Positions 1 to 7,554 are shown, numbered from the stretch's first letter. The stretch: 11,234 nucleotides of DNA from JASHVB01 sp049522565 (GCA_049522565.1 JBEKNT010000217.1:1-11234), one strand, 5' to 3'. Notes: generated from the letters alone by a model not told the origin. Numbers and translations: made by a program.

Positions 1-908
1 GCCAGGGCGGTGCCGGCGGTGCCAATCGCCAGGCCGAGCGTTCCGATCATCAGGATGCTGCGGCCGCCGAAGCGGCTGGCCAGGCCGCCGCCGAACGTCG
101 TCGCCGGCACGTTGCCCCAGGTGGCGATCGTCACCACCACGCCGATCAGCGCCAGCCCGTCGCCGCGCAGCGCCAGGGTGGATGGAACATAGGAAAGGTA
201 CCCGGAGAACCCTGCGGTGTACGCCGTCCAGATGGTTCCCGCGATGGCAATCAGCAGGCATTCCCGCAGGCTCGGCCATGCGAAGCCGCGCTCCTCCACG
301 GCGGGCGGCGGGCGGTAGCTGGCGAGGAACACCACCAGCGCGATCGCCGGCAACACGCTCCCGGTGGCGAATGCGGCCGGCCAGCCCAGGGCATGCGACA
401 CCGGCGGCAGGATGAGTTGCGCCAGGTCAACGCCGACCGGGTAGCCACAGACAGCGATGCTGATCGCCAGCATGAAACGTGGACCGGTGAACCAGTCGGC
501 GATGACCTTGCCCTGCAATACGATCATGCCCACGCCGCCGATGCCGGCGACGATGCGTCCCGCGGCGATCCCCGCCGGATCATCGCCCCAGGCGCTGACG
601 AACGGTCCGGCCACCATCAAGGCCAGTCCGACGCCCAGCACCAATCGGTCGCCGAGCCAGCGGCCGAGTACCCCCAGCGGCAGAGCAACGAAGGCGCCCA
701 GCAGCATGTAGGCGCCGATCAGCGCGCCGAACTCGGCATAGGTCAGGTGGAACAGCGGCACCAGGTCCGGACCGAGTGTTGCCACGGTCTGGAACTGGTA
801 GCCGAAGGCGATGCGTCCCAGCGTCAAGGCCGCAAGGATCGCCCACGCCCGCACTGCGGTCGTCTGCTTCAGCGGCTGGTCGGGCCGATAACGACTCAAC
901 GCAGGCAT
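1..908 (-). CDS. MFS transporter, partial (C-terminus beyond left edge)
   Basis: The first 302 residues of a major facilitator superfamily permease are visible; the 3' end lies outside the window. The product is hydrophobic, with predicted membrane helices from about residue 21. The MFS motif A loop between helices 2 and 3 appears as GRWLGDR (about 82-88), and a second copy-like loop, GGGLASRFGGRS (about 273-284), marks the second half of the transporter. A charged stretch at about 200-210 (YRPPPAVEERG) fits the central cytoplasmic loop. ATG at 906-908 is the first start after an in-frame TAG at 918-920; no clear Shine-Dalgarno precedes it. It lies 56 bases downstream of the malic enzyme gene on the same strand, so co-transcription is possible. 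A small inverted repeat (CGAGC-TACT-GCTCG, 914-927) sits just before the start. The substrate cannot be read from the sequence; the cyanate/nitrate-porter style of MFS is only one option. Confidence 0.85.
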   Translation of the reverse strand, partial: MPALSRYRPDQPLKQTTAVRAWAILAALTLGRIAFGYQFQTVATLGPDLVPLFHLTYAEFGALIGAYMLLGAFVALPLGVLGRWLGDRLVLGVGLALMVAGPFVSAWGDDPAGIAAGRIVAGIGGVGMIVLQGKVIADWFTGPRFMLAISIAVCGYPVGVDLAQLILPPVSHALGWPAAFATGSVLPAIALVVFLASYRPPPAVEERGFAWPSLRECLLIAIAGTIWTAYTAGFSGYLSYVPSTLALRGDGLALIGVVVTIATWGNVPATTFGGGLASRFGGRSILMIGTLGLAIGTAGTAL

Positions 909-964
909 CGGGGCGAGCTACTGCTCGACAGCGTCATCCGGGATCGTTTCATACAGGCTGAAGT

Positions 965-3250
965 TTATCCGGCGATCGCCTGGTAGGCAGCCAGGCAGGC
1001 GACATCGACCACCTGGCTGACCGAGGCATCCATCGGCAAGACCTGCACCGGACGCTCCATGCCGATCAGCAGCGGACCGATGGTCGTGCCGCCGCCCAGC
1101 CGGTGCACCAGGCGCGAGGTGATCAGCGCCGAGTGCAGCCCGGGCATCACCAGGACATTAGCGTCGCCGGTCAGGCGGCAGAACGGGTAGAGCGCGCGGA
1201 TCGACGGTTCGAGCGCAACATCCGGGCTCATTTCTCCGTCGTATTCGAAATCCACCTTGCGCTGGTCCAGCACCTTCACCGCGTCGCGCATCGGGATGGC
1301 ACGATCGTTGGCCGGATCACCAAACACCGAGTGCGACAGCAGTGCCACGCGTGGCTCGTGGCCCAGGAGCTTGGCCGCGTGGGCGGCACCGGCTGCGATG
1401 TCGGCCAACTCCTCGGCCGAGGGCCGGAAATGCATCAGCGTATCGGCGACGAAGATGGTCCGCCCGCGATGACCCAGCAGCAGCGTCAGCCCGAAGGCGA
1501 TGCCGCCATCGGCCGGCCCGATCGCCTGTCGTATGTCGTCCAGGCAGACCGAGCCCGAGCGCGTCAGCCCGGTCACCATGGCATCGGCGTCGCCGGTCGC
1601 CACCATGCAGGCGGCGAACACGTTGCGATCCTGGTTCACCATGCGCTGGCAATCGCGCTGCAGATAACCCTTCCGCTGCAGCCGCGTGTAGAGCAGGTCG
1701 ACGTATTTAGGATTGTGGCCGGACAGTCGGGCGTTATGGATCTCGATCCCCTCCACCATGCCGAGTCCGAGGCCAGCCATGGTCGCCTTCACCCGGTCCT
1801 CGCGTCCGATCAGCACCGGGCGGCCATAGCCGGCGTTGCGGAACGCCACGGCGGCGCGCACCGTCTTCTCCTCCTCGCCCTCGGCGAACACCACACGCTG
1901 CGGATTGGCGCGCACCGCTTCCATGATCGCGTCCAGCGCGCCTGCGGTGGGGTCCAGCCGGCCGGACAGTTCGCGGGCGTAGCGCCGCAGGTCGGCCAGC
2001 GGCTTGCGGGCGACGCCGGACTCCATCGCGGCACGTGCCACGGCGGGTGGGATCCAGGAGATCAGCCGCGGGTCGAAGGCGTTGGGGATGATGTATTCCG
2101 GCCCGAAATTCACGTGCCGCCCGGTCGAGGCGGTGTGCACCTCGTCCGGCACGTCCTCGCGCGCGAGGTTGGCCAGAGCCTCGGCCGCGGCGATCTTCAT
2201 CGCCTCGTTGATGGTGGAGGCGCGGACGTCCAGCGCGCCGCGGAAGATGTAGGGGAAGCCCAAGACGTTGTTGACCTGGTTGGGATAGTCGCTGCGTCCG
2301 GTGGCGATGATCGCGTGGGGGCTGACCGCGCGCGCCTCTTCCGGCGTGATCTCGGGGTCCGGGTTCGCCATGGCAAAGATGATCGGCTTGTCCGCCATGG
2401 CGCGGACCATGTCCTGGGTCACCGCGCCCTTGACCGACAATCCGAATACCACGTCGGCGCCTTCCAGCGCCTGGATCAGCGTGCGCGCCTTGGTATTGGC
2501 GGCGTGCGCCGACTTCCATTGGTTCATGCCCTCGGTGCGGCCCTGATAGACCACACCCTTGGTGTCGCACAGCACGATATGCTCTGGCCGCATGCCCATC
2601 GCCTTGAGCAATTCGACGCAGGCGATGCCGGCGGACCCGGCGCCGTTCACCACCAGCCTGGTGTCGCGCAGCTCGCGGCCGGTAAGATGGCAGGCGTTGA
2701 TCAGCCCGGCAGCGGCGACGATCGCGGTGCCATGCTGATCGTCGTGGAACACCGGAATGTCCATCAGCTCGCGCAGCCGTTGTTCGATGACGAAGCATTC
2801 CGGCGCCTTGATATCCTCCAGGTTGATGCCGCCGAAGCCGGCCAGGAAGCGCACCGAGTTGACGATCTCGTCGACGTCTTCCGAGTTGATCTCCAGGTCG
2901 ATGCCGTCGATGTCGGCGAAGCGCTTGAACAGCGCCACCTTGCCTTCCATCACCGGCTTGGATGCCAAGGCACCGAGATTGCCCAGGCCGAGCACGGCGG
3001 TGCCGTTCGACACCACCGCGATCATGTTGCCCTTGGTGGTGTAGTCGTAGACCAGCGACGGATCGCGCGCGATGTGCAGGCAGGGTTCGGCGACGCCCGG
3101 CGAATACGCTAGCGAGAGATCGCGTGCCGTGGTGATCGGCTTGGTGACGCGGGTCTCGAGCTTGCCCGGACGGCCCGACGCATGCAGGGCGAGCGCCTCC
3201 TCGGCCGAGATACGCGCGGTTCTTGTATCGACAATGCCGCCGTCGGCCAT
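965..3250 (-). CDS. maeB: NADP-dependent malic enzyme, MaeB type (malic domain + PTA-like domain)
   Basis: Oxidatively decarboxylates L-malate to pyruvate, giving NAD(P)H; cytosolic. The 761 residues match the usual length of about 760 for two-domain bacterial MaeB. Malic N-terminal domain: SLAYSPGVAEPC (catalytic-type Tyr49), GLGNLGALASKPVMEGK (Lys98), LEDIKAPECF and FHDDQHGTAIV (metal-site acids). The NAD(P)-binding Rossmann motif is VNGAGSAGIA (201-210). From about residue 430 a phosphotransacetylase-like domain follows, starting near RVVFAEGEEEKTVRAA. In known MaeB proteins this domain has no acetyltransferase activity and mediates control by acetyl-CoA and other metabolites. I chose the ATG at 3248-3250 because GGGGGAA lies about 6 bases upstream; an in-frame ATG at 3292 would add 14 residues rich in Pro/Arg/His and lacks family character. 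Divergent from moeB, and upstream of the MFS gene on the same strand. Cofactor preference (NADP) is inferred from family architecture. Confidence 0.95.
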   Translation of the reverse strand: MADGGIVDTRTARISAEEALALHASGRPGKLETRVTKPITTARDLSLAYSPGVAEPCLHIARDPSLVYDYTTKGNMIAVVSNGTAVLGLGNLGALASKPVMEGKVALFKRFADIDGIDLEINSEDVDEIVNSVRFLAGFGGINLEDIKAPECFVIEQRLRELMDIPVFHDDQHGTAIVAAAGLINACHLTGRELRDTRLVVNGAGSAGIACVELLKAMGMRPEHIVLCDTKGVVYQGRTEGMNQWKSAHAANTKARTLIQALEGADVVFGLSVKGAVTQDMVRAMADKPIIFAMANPDPEITPEEARAVSPHAIIATGRSDYPNQVNNVLGFPYIFRGALDVRASTINEAMKIAAAEALANLAREDVPDEVHTASTGRHVNFGPEYIIPNAFDPRLISWIPPAVARAAMESGVARKPLADLRRYARELSGRLDPTAGALDAIMEAVRANPQRVVFAEGEEEKTVRAAVAFRNAGYGRPVLIGREDRVKATMAGLGLGMVEGIEIHNARLSGHNPKYVDLLYTRLQRKGYLQRDCQRMVNQDRNVFAACMVATGDADAMVTGLTRSGSVCLDDIRQAIGPADGGIAFGLTLLLGHRGRTIFVADTLMHFRPSAEELADIAAGAAHAAKLLGHEPRVALLSHSVFGDPANDRAIPMRDAVKVLDQRKVDFEYDGEMSPDVALEPSIRALYPFCRLTGDANVLVMPGLHSALITSRLVHRLGGGTTIGPLLIGMERPVQVLPMDASVSQVVDVACLAAYQAIAG

Positions 3251-3366
3251 GGTTGTTCCCCCTGGACGTGGGTGGTGGGTCCTTGCCGGCATAATGCCGC
3301 CGCGGCCCGGTGGGGGAAAGCCCGGGAATGACAGTGGTGCAAGCCCGCGTCGCTAAATCATCGTGA

Positions 3367-3390
3367 AAAAATTCTGTAAGAAGAATTTTT
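3367..3390. promoter_or_regulatory. AT-rich palindrome, possible operator upstream of maeB
   Basis: AAAAATTCT (3367-3375) and AGAATTTTT (3382-3390) form an exact 9-base inverted repeat around a 6-base spacer. It lies 117-140 bases upstream of the maeB start and about 370 upstream of moeB. The AT content stands out in a GC-rich genome. A regulator binding site is the simplest reading. As a terminator it would be weak, since only one of nine pairs is G-C, although a T run follows on the plus strand. Confidence 0.35.
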
Positions 3391-3624
3391 ATTGGATGGC
3401 AAGAGCATTCGGGTCGCGTGCCGGGACACCATGATATTCCGTCAATTCCTTGGAAAGAGGAGGATTATTCGAGATTTCTCATTCCGGGCGGCAGGAAATT
3501 ATCCATCGCCTCGAATGGTCGAGGCACGAAATGATCGATGGCCGGCCGGCATGACGGTACGTGCGACTGGCGGTTGGTTCAGTTACGTTTTGTGACGTTC
3601 AAACGCACCTCTGGCGGTCGCGAT

Positions 3625-3720
3625 GGCATGCCGGGCTTGGGGCAGCTGGTCAGCAACCCCGACGGGGCATGGGCCGGATGCCGGCTGGCCCGGGCATGCC
3701 TCCCGGGACACGTGGCCCGG
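3625..3720 (+). promoter_or_regulatory. GC-rich hairpin-prone leader in front of moeB
   Basis: GGCATGCCGGGC (3625-3636) can pair with GCCCGGGCATGCC (3688-3700) with one bulged base. Inside lie CCCC-GAC-GGGG (3657-3667) and GCCGG-ATG-CCGGC (3673-3685), and after it CCGGG/CCCGG (3703-3720). If transcribed, this would be a structured 5' leader ending 37 bases before moeB. It matches no riboswitch class I recognise, and in such GC-rich DNA some of the pairing may be chance. Confidence 0.25.
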
Positions 3721-3757
3721 TTTGCGGAGCAATGCCGTCGCACCATATCCTGCGCCC

Positions 3758-4597
3758 ATGGACCTCGATTTCACCGAAGACGAAATCCGCCGCTACTCGC
3801 GCCACATCCTGCTGCGCGAGGTGGGCGGCACCGGCCAGGCGAAGCTGAAGGCGGCGCGCGTGCTGGTGGTCGGCGCCGGCGGGCTCGGCTCGCCGCTGGT
3901 GCTGTATCTCGCCGCGGCCGGTGTCGGCACCATCGGCATCGTCGACGACGACGTGGTGGAACTCTCCAACCTGCAGCGGCAGATCGCCCACGGCATGGCG
4001 AGCATCGGCACGCCGAAGACCGCATCCGCCGCCGCCGCCGCGCATGCCATCAATCCCGGCGTGACGATAGAGCAGCATGCCACGCGGCTGACCGCCGCCA
4101 ACGCCATGGAACTGGTCTCCCGCTACGACATTGTGTGCGACGGCACCGACAATTTCGGCACACGGTTCCTGGTGGCGGACGCCACCGTGCTGGCGCGCCG
4201 CACGCTGGTCTCCGGCGCGGTGCTGCGCTTCGACGGGCAGCTTTCGGTGTTTCGGCCGCATCTCGGCGGCCCGTGCTACCGCTGCCTGTACCCCGAGCCG
4301 CCGCCACCGGGCCTGGTGCCGAGTTGCAGCGAAGCGGGCGTGCTGGGCGCCGTCACCGGGGTGATCGGCACCTTGCAGGCGACCGAGGTGCTGAAGGAGA
4401 TCATGGGCATCGGTGATACGCTGGCGGGCCGGCTGCTGGTGTGGGACGCGCTGGCGACGCGATTCCGCACGGTGAAGCTGCCGCGCGATCCGGACTGTGC
4501 GCTATGCGGACCGCAGGCGACGATCCACGACCTGTCGGCGCACGCCGCGACAGCCGCCGCCGCGGAGGGCGGTCCGGGCCAGGCCTGTGCCGTCTGA
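3758..4597 (+). CDS. moeB: MoeB/ThiF/HesA-family sulfur-carrier adenylyltransferase
   Basis: E1-like enzyme that uses ATP to adenylate the C-terminal glycine of a ubiquitin-fold sulfur carrier (MoaD for molybdopterin, ThiS for thiamine); cytosolic. The 279 residues are close to MoeB length (about 250) with a short Ala-rich tail. Visible parts: N-terminal FTEDEIRRYSRHILLREVGG; nucleotide-binding VLVVGAGGLGSPL (GxGxxG at 39-44); IVDDDVVELSNLQRQ (acidic residue and Asn/Arg of the ATP site); DGTDNFGTRF (128-137); and two zinc-type CxxC pairs, C173/C176 and C247/C250. Cys190 in PSCSEAGVLG is in the usual reactive-Cys region. No C-terminal rhodanese domain is present, so sulfur must come from a partner. 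The ATG at 3758 gives the canonical family N-terminus; the longer frame upstream reads through the GC-rich leader, and no clear Shine-Dalgarno is visible. Followed with an 11-base overlap by a DsrE-family gene. MoeB versus ThiF cannot be settled by sequence alone. Confidence 0.9.
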   Translation: MDLDFTEDEIRRYSRHILLREVGGTGQAKLKAARVLVVGAGGLGSPLVLYLAAAGVGTIGIVDDDVVELSNLQRQIAHGMASIGTPKTASAAAAAHAINPGVTIEQHATRLTAANAMELVSRYDIVCDGTDNFGTRFLVADATVLARRTLVSGAVLRFDGQLSVFRPHLGGPCYRCLYPEPPPPGLVPSCSEAGVLGAVTGVIGTLQATEVLKEIMGIGDTLAGRLLVWDALATRFRTVKLPRDPDCALCGPQATIHDLSAHAATAAAAEGGPGQACAV

Positions 4598-4967
4598 GAC
4601 GCTCGGCATCCTGCTGCTGTCGGGCGCCCATGACCGCGCGCATTACGCGTTCGTGCTGGCCTCCGGTGCGGCGGCGCTGGGACGGCGCGTGGTGCTGTTC
4701 GCCACCAACGCGGGGTGCCACGCGTTGTTCTCCGACTGGTCGGGGCTGGCGGATGCTTCGCGCGACGACCGTGTACGCACGGCGGGCGTCGCCGGACTGG
4801 CGGAATTGCGCGAGGCATCGCAGGAGCTGGGCGTGCGGCTGATCGCCTGCGAGGCTGGACTGCGCGCCGAGGGCTTCGAGCCCGCGCGATTGATGACAGG
4901 GGTCGAGGTCGCGGGGGTGGCGACGTTTCTCGAGGCTGTGGGCGCGGGACAGGTGGTGGCGATTTAG
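4587..4967 (+). CDS. DsrE/DrsH-family protein
   Basis: Small (126 residues) protein of the DsrE/DsrF/DrsH-like fold, a group that includes sulfur-relay proteins and poorly characterised 'peroxiredoxin family' members; probably cytosolic. The N-terminus SETLGILLLSGAHDRAHYAFVLA is the typical first strand and helix. The C-terminus RLIACEAGLRAEGF...GVEVAGVATFLEA matches the conserved tail of the family, with Cys88 at the position used for sulfur handling in many members; Cys44 is a second candidate. I chose the GTG at 4587-4589 because it gives the family N-terminus; starts further upstream would add Arg/Pro-rich residues translated from inside moeB. The start lies inside moeB, 8 bases before its stop codon, so translation is likely coupled. 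Partnership with MoeB in sulfur transfer is inferred from this overlap and from the family, not shown. Confidence 0.8.
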   Translation: MPSETLGILLLSGAHDRAHYAFVLASGAAALGRRVVLFATNAGCHALFSDWSGLADASRDDRVRTAGVAGLAELREASQELGVRLIACEAGLRAEGFEPARLMTGVEVAGVATFLEAVGAGQVVAI

Positions 4968-4973
4968 GCCAAG

Positions 4974-5010
4974 GAGAACCTCTCAGGCGCGCAGCGCGGG
5001 AGAGGTTTTC
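4974..5010. terminator. Bidirectional terminator-like hairpin between convergent genes
   Basis: GAGAACCTCTC (4974-4984) pairs with GAGAGGTTTTC (5000-5010) as an 11-bp stem with one G-T position. The right arm ends in a short T run. The loop contains GGCGCGCAGCGC, a 12-mer that also occurs, on the opposite strand, in the palindrome at 9771-9900. It fills the 46-base gap between the DsrE-family stop and the acyl-CoA synthetase stop, as expected for a shared terminator. Confidence 0.6.
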
Positions 5011-5013
5011 TGT

Positions 5014-6579
5014 TCACCCCACCTGCCGTTCGTGGCCGGCCCAGTACGGTTCCCGCAGCGCACGGCGTAGCACCTTGCCGGTCGCATTCCGCGGCAGCGT
5101 GTCGACGAAATCCACCGACTTGGGCACCTTGAACCCGCCGATCCGCCGGCGCGCCCAGGCGATGATCGAGTCCCCGTCGCGCGCGGCGCCAACCTTCGGC
5201 ACCACGATCGCTTTTACCGCCTCGCCCCAACGTTCGTCGGGCACGCCAATGACCGCCACCTCGGAGACATCCGGGTGACCGTCGATCGCGTTCTCCACTT
5301 CCGCCGGATAGACGTTCTCCGCACCCGACACGATCATGTCCTTCACCCGGTCATGGATGAACAGATCCCCCCCGGCATCCACCCAGCCCGCATCGCCACT
5401 GCGATACCACCCGGCAGCGTCGATCGCCGCCGCGGTGGCGGCGGGCTGGCGCCAGTAGCCGCGCATGATGCAGGCCGCACGCAGCACGATCTCGCCGACC
5501 TCGCCCTGCGTGACGTCGTTGCCCATGGCGTCCACCACACGCAGTTCGACGCCCGGGACCGGCTTGCCGCAGGACAGCAGCTTGCCGGGCACATGGCCTT
5601 CCGGCGGCAGCGAGGTGACGACACCGGTCGCCTCGGTCATGCCGTAGACCTGGCTGAACGCGCAGGGAAAGCGCGCCATCGCCCGCCGCAACAAATCCTC
5701 GGAGATCGGCGACGCGCCATAGAAAATCTGCTCCAGCGCGGAATAGTCGGCGTCCGCGCTCTCCGGCGCCGCGAGGATCATGTGGATGACCGTCGGCGTG
5801 AGGAACGCGTAGGAGACGCGCTGCGCCGCGATGACGCGCGCCAGTTCCGCCGGATTGATCTCGCGCACCATCACCGCGCGCGTGCCTTGCAGCACCGACA
5901 GCAATGCGACGACCGCGCCGGCGATGTGGAATACCGGCAAGGCGAGCAAGGTGGACTTGCCCGCCTGCCACTGCGCGTAACTGAGTTGCGCCCCGGCGCG
6001 ACACTGCGCCAGGCAGTTGGCGTGCGTCAGCGGCACGCCCTTGGGCATGCCGGTGGTGCCAGAGGTGTAGAGCTGGATGATGTCGTCGTCCTGGTCTTCC
6101 ACCAGATGCGGATCGATTGCCGGGAATGCGGCGATCCAATCGTCGAAACAGGGCAGGCGCGGATGGCCGGGCTCGACTTGCAGCCGTGTCGCCAGGTCCG
6201 GACAATCACCGGCGATCGTCTCCACCATGCCGGCGAAATCGCTACCGAACACCAGGTGCCGGGCGCCGCTATCGCGCAGGATGGCGGCGATCTCCGGCGG
6301 CGCGAGGCGGGTGTTCACCGGCACCACGCAGGCGCGAGCCTTCATCGTGCCGAACCACAATACGGGAAACACGTCGGTGTTCTTGGCCAGCACGGCGACG
6401 CGGTCGCCCGGCGTCACCCCGGCGGCGCGCAGTGCCTGAGCGCATTGACTGGAGCGCGCGTCGAGGCTGGCGAAACTGGTCTCGCCGCCTTCGAACCAGA
6501 ACGCGGCTGCGTCGGGACGGGCACCTGCCTGGACGCGAGTGAAGTCGGTGACCGTCACGATTCCATCTGGCAACGACAT
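5014..6579 (-). CDS. AMP-binding acyl-CoA synthetase (fatty-acid CoA ligase family)
   Basis: Activates a carboxylic acid with ATP to an acyl-adenylate and transfers it to CoA. The 521 residues are typical of the ANL (adenylate-forming) superfamily. Motifs in order: phosphate-binding YTSGTTGMPKG (171-181); YGMTEATG (312-319); WYRSGDAGW (391-399); HDRVKDMIVSGAENVYP (hinge and CoA region, 409-425); and LPRNATGKVLRR, with the catalytic Lys502 in the C-terminal subdomain. No signal peptide or membrane segment is evident. The ATG at 6577-6579 is preceded by GGGAGGG about 7 bases upstream. Convergent with the moeB-DsrE pair; no neighbour tells its substrate. The long-chain or medium-chain FadD-like group is the best guess, but cyclic or aromatic acids are possible. 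Confidence 0.9.
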   Translation of the reverse strand: MSLPDGIVTVTDFTRVQAGARPDAAAFWFEGGETSFASLDARSSQCAQALRAAGVTPGDRVAVLAKNTDVFPVLWFGTMKARACVVPVNTRLAPPEIAAILRDSGARHLVFGSDFAGMVETIAGDCPDLATRLQVEPGHPRLPCFDDWIAAFPAIDPHLVEDQDDDIIQLYTSGTTGMPKGVPLTHANCLAQCRAGAQLSYAQWQAGKSTLLALPVFHIAGAVVALLSVLQGTRAVMVREINPAELARVIAAQRVSYAFLTPTVIHMILAAPESADADYSALEQIFYGASPISEDLLRRAMARFPCAFSQVYGMTEATGVVTSLPPEGHVPGKLLSCGKPVPGVELRVVDAMGNDVTQGEVGEIVLRAACIMRGYWRQPAATAAAIDAAGWYRSGDAGWVDAGGDLFIHDRVKDMIVSGAENVYPAEVENAIDGHPDVSEVAVIGVPDERWGEAVKAIVVPKVGAARDGDSIIAWARRRIGGFKVPKSVDFVDTLPRNATGKVLRRALREPYWAGHERQVG

Positions 6580-6680
6580 GCGAAGCCCTCCCGCCTGGTG
6601 TCTGTTGCTGCACCGATTGCCGCCAGTATGCGCGATGGGGACGCGAGGGCAAATGGTTTCACGTCAGGGCGGACCTCGAC

Positions 6681-6702
6681 CGTCATTGCGACGAGCGCAG
6701 CG
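6681..6702 (+). repeat. Fragment of an alphaproteobacterial REP-like repeat
   Basis: CGTCATTGCGA followed by CGAGCGCAGCG resembles, from memory, the start of a palindromic repeat family common between genes in alphaproteobacteria. The second half of that palindrome is not visible here, so this would be a truncated copy, lying just upstream of the pseudogene. Confidence 0.35.
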
Positions 6703-6729
6703 GTAGCGGGGGTTGACCCTGTAAGCGTC

Positions 6730-7160
6730 ATGATAAGCGACCGCCCGAGAAAAATCGTTCGCACCGGCGCTCCCCAATGGATCGACGACCCGCACGCAGC
6801 GGCGCTGCGGCAAGGCGTGCAGCCGATGCCGCCCACGGTCTATCCCGCATTACTCGGCTACTTCCCCACGCGTTGCTCGCCAGTATCCGTTACCGCAGCG
6901 GATCGACGGTCGACCATCCGCTGCGCTTGCTGGCGTTCCGCTATGGCGACGCCACGGCACTCACGCTCGGCGACGCGATGGTGTGACGCAAGCCGCTGGC
7001 CGCGCAAAGCGACCTCACGCTGTGGGCACACGAGGTGGCGCCTGTCCTGCAATACCGGCGGTGGGGGTTGCCGGGTTTCGCCGCCCGCTATCCGCGCGAT
7101 CACGACGGCGTGGACCGCGTGGCCAGTACCCCACGCGGATCGCTTCGCCGCCGGGCATCA
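6730..7160 (+). pseudogene. Decayed DUF4157-like (HExxH peptidase-type) gene
   Basis: Three frame segments together read as one protein. Segment one, from an ATG at 6730, gives PTVYPALLGYFPT. After a frameshift near 6868-6873 segment two gives LLASIRYRSGSTVDHPLRLL and AFRYGDATALTLGDAMV, then an in-frame TGA at 6984-6986, then RKPLAAQSDLTLWAHEVAP, VLQYRRWGLPGFAARYPRD and HDGVDRVAS. After a second frameshift near 7125-7130 segment three gives PHADRFAAGHHG. The pattern LWAHE..xVxQYRxWG..xFAxRY.RD is what I recall from DUF4157 proteins, where the sequence is HExxH. Here the second His is Pro (CCT at 7041-7043). Two frameshifts, a stop and loss of a metal ligand all point to an inactive remnant. 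The family name is from memory; the decay itself is visible. Confidence 0.6.
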
Positions 7161-7252
7161 CGGGATGGCGCATCGAGCGGGAGGCAACCCGCACCGACTT
7201 TGCCTCGTTCTGGCTACGCGGCCTGCAGGCCGCCGATCACGAGGAGAAGATC

Positions 7253-7447
7253 ATGGATAAGGATCGCGTCGACGGTGCGGCTCATCAGGCCAAAGGTGCG
7301 TTGAAGGAGACTGCCGGCCGGATGATCGGCGACAAGAAGACCGAGGCCGAAGGCAAGACCGAACGCGCCGCCGGCAAGGTGCAGAACGCGGTCGGCGGGG
7401 CGAAGGACGCCGTGCGCGACGCCGCGAAGGAATGGAACGACCGCTAA
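7253..7447 (+). CDS. CsbD family stress-response protein
   Basis: A 64-residue, highly charged, Ala/Lys/Glu-rich protein with the CsbD pattern: MDKDRVDGAAHQAKGALKE, then TAGRMIGDKKTEAEGKTERAAGK, then a second amphipathic stretch VQNAVGGAKDAVRDAAKE. It has the usual length and order for the family, which comprises small, abundant cytosolic proteins induced by general stress in many bacteria; the molecular function is not known. There are no Cys or Trp residues except one Trp near the end. The ATG at 7253 has GAGGAG six bases upstream, a strong ribosome binding site. It probably forms its own unit: upstream is a decayed gene and downstream is a strong hairpin. Confidence 0.9.
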   Translation: MDKDRVDGAAHQAKGALKETAGRMIGDKKTEAEGKTERAAGKVQNAVGGAKDAVRDAAKEWNDR

Positions 7448-7453
7448 ACGAAC

Positions 7454-7487
7454 GGCAGGGGCGCCGCATTCCGGCGGCGCCCCTGCC
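7454..7487 (+). terminator. Strong hairpin after csbD
   Basis: GGCAGGGGCGCCGC (7454-7467) and GCGGCGCCCCTGCC (7474-7487) form an exact 14-bp stem with loop ATTCCG, beginning six bases after the csbD stop. No T run follows, so it is either a strong GC stem that ends transcription with help, or a 3' stabiliser of the csbD mRNA. Confidence 0.65.
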
Positions 7488-7554
7488 CCGGCTGCGCCGG
7501 ACGCCCCCACGCTTTTCCCCGCCCCCATTGCATAGCGCCCGCCTTGCCGGTTTG

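Larger units (their letters stand above)
3251..3757. other. Divergent intergenic region maeB / moeB
   Basis: No convincing gene. Short open frames on the plus strand lack family character and good ribosome sites. The maeB-proximal half, about 3350-3600, is clearly richer in A+T than the surroundings, as expected for promoters of the two diverging genes, and contains a 9-bp palindrome. The moeB-proximal half (about 3620-3757) is GC-rich and full of short inverted repeats. I could not assign -35/-10 boxes with confidence on either strand. Confidence 0.6.
6580..7252. other. Gene-poor stretch with gene remains
   Basis: No intact gene. 6580-6680 is the promoter-side region of the acyl-CoA synthetase. 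6681-6702 looks like a fragment of a common palindromic intergenic repeat. From about 6730 to 7160 the sequence reads as a decayed protein gene (separate entry). The last 90 bases lead into csbD and carry its ribosome binding site, GAGGAG at 7241-7246. Confidence 0.6.

Noticed and set aside
1103..3112. 669-codon open frame on the plus strand
   Set aside because: It lies wholly antisense to maeB. The translation is His/Arg/Asp-rich with no family features, as expected from the complement of a GC-rich gene.
3392..3595. 67-codon frame in the maeB-moeB intergenic region
   Set aside because: No ribosome site, no family pattern, and it lies in AT-enriched promoter-like sequence.
5275..7260. 661-codon open frame on the plus strand
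   Set aside because: Its first part is antisense to the acyl-CoA synthetase. Only its last part overlaps the decayed DUF4157-like gene, and there only two segments are in the right frame.
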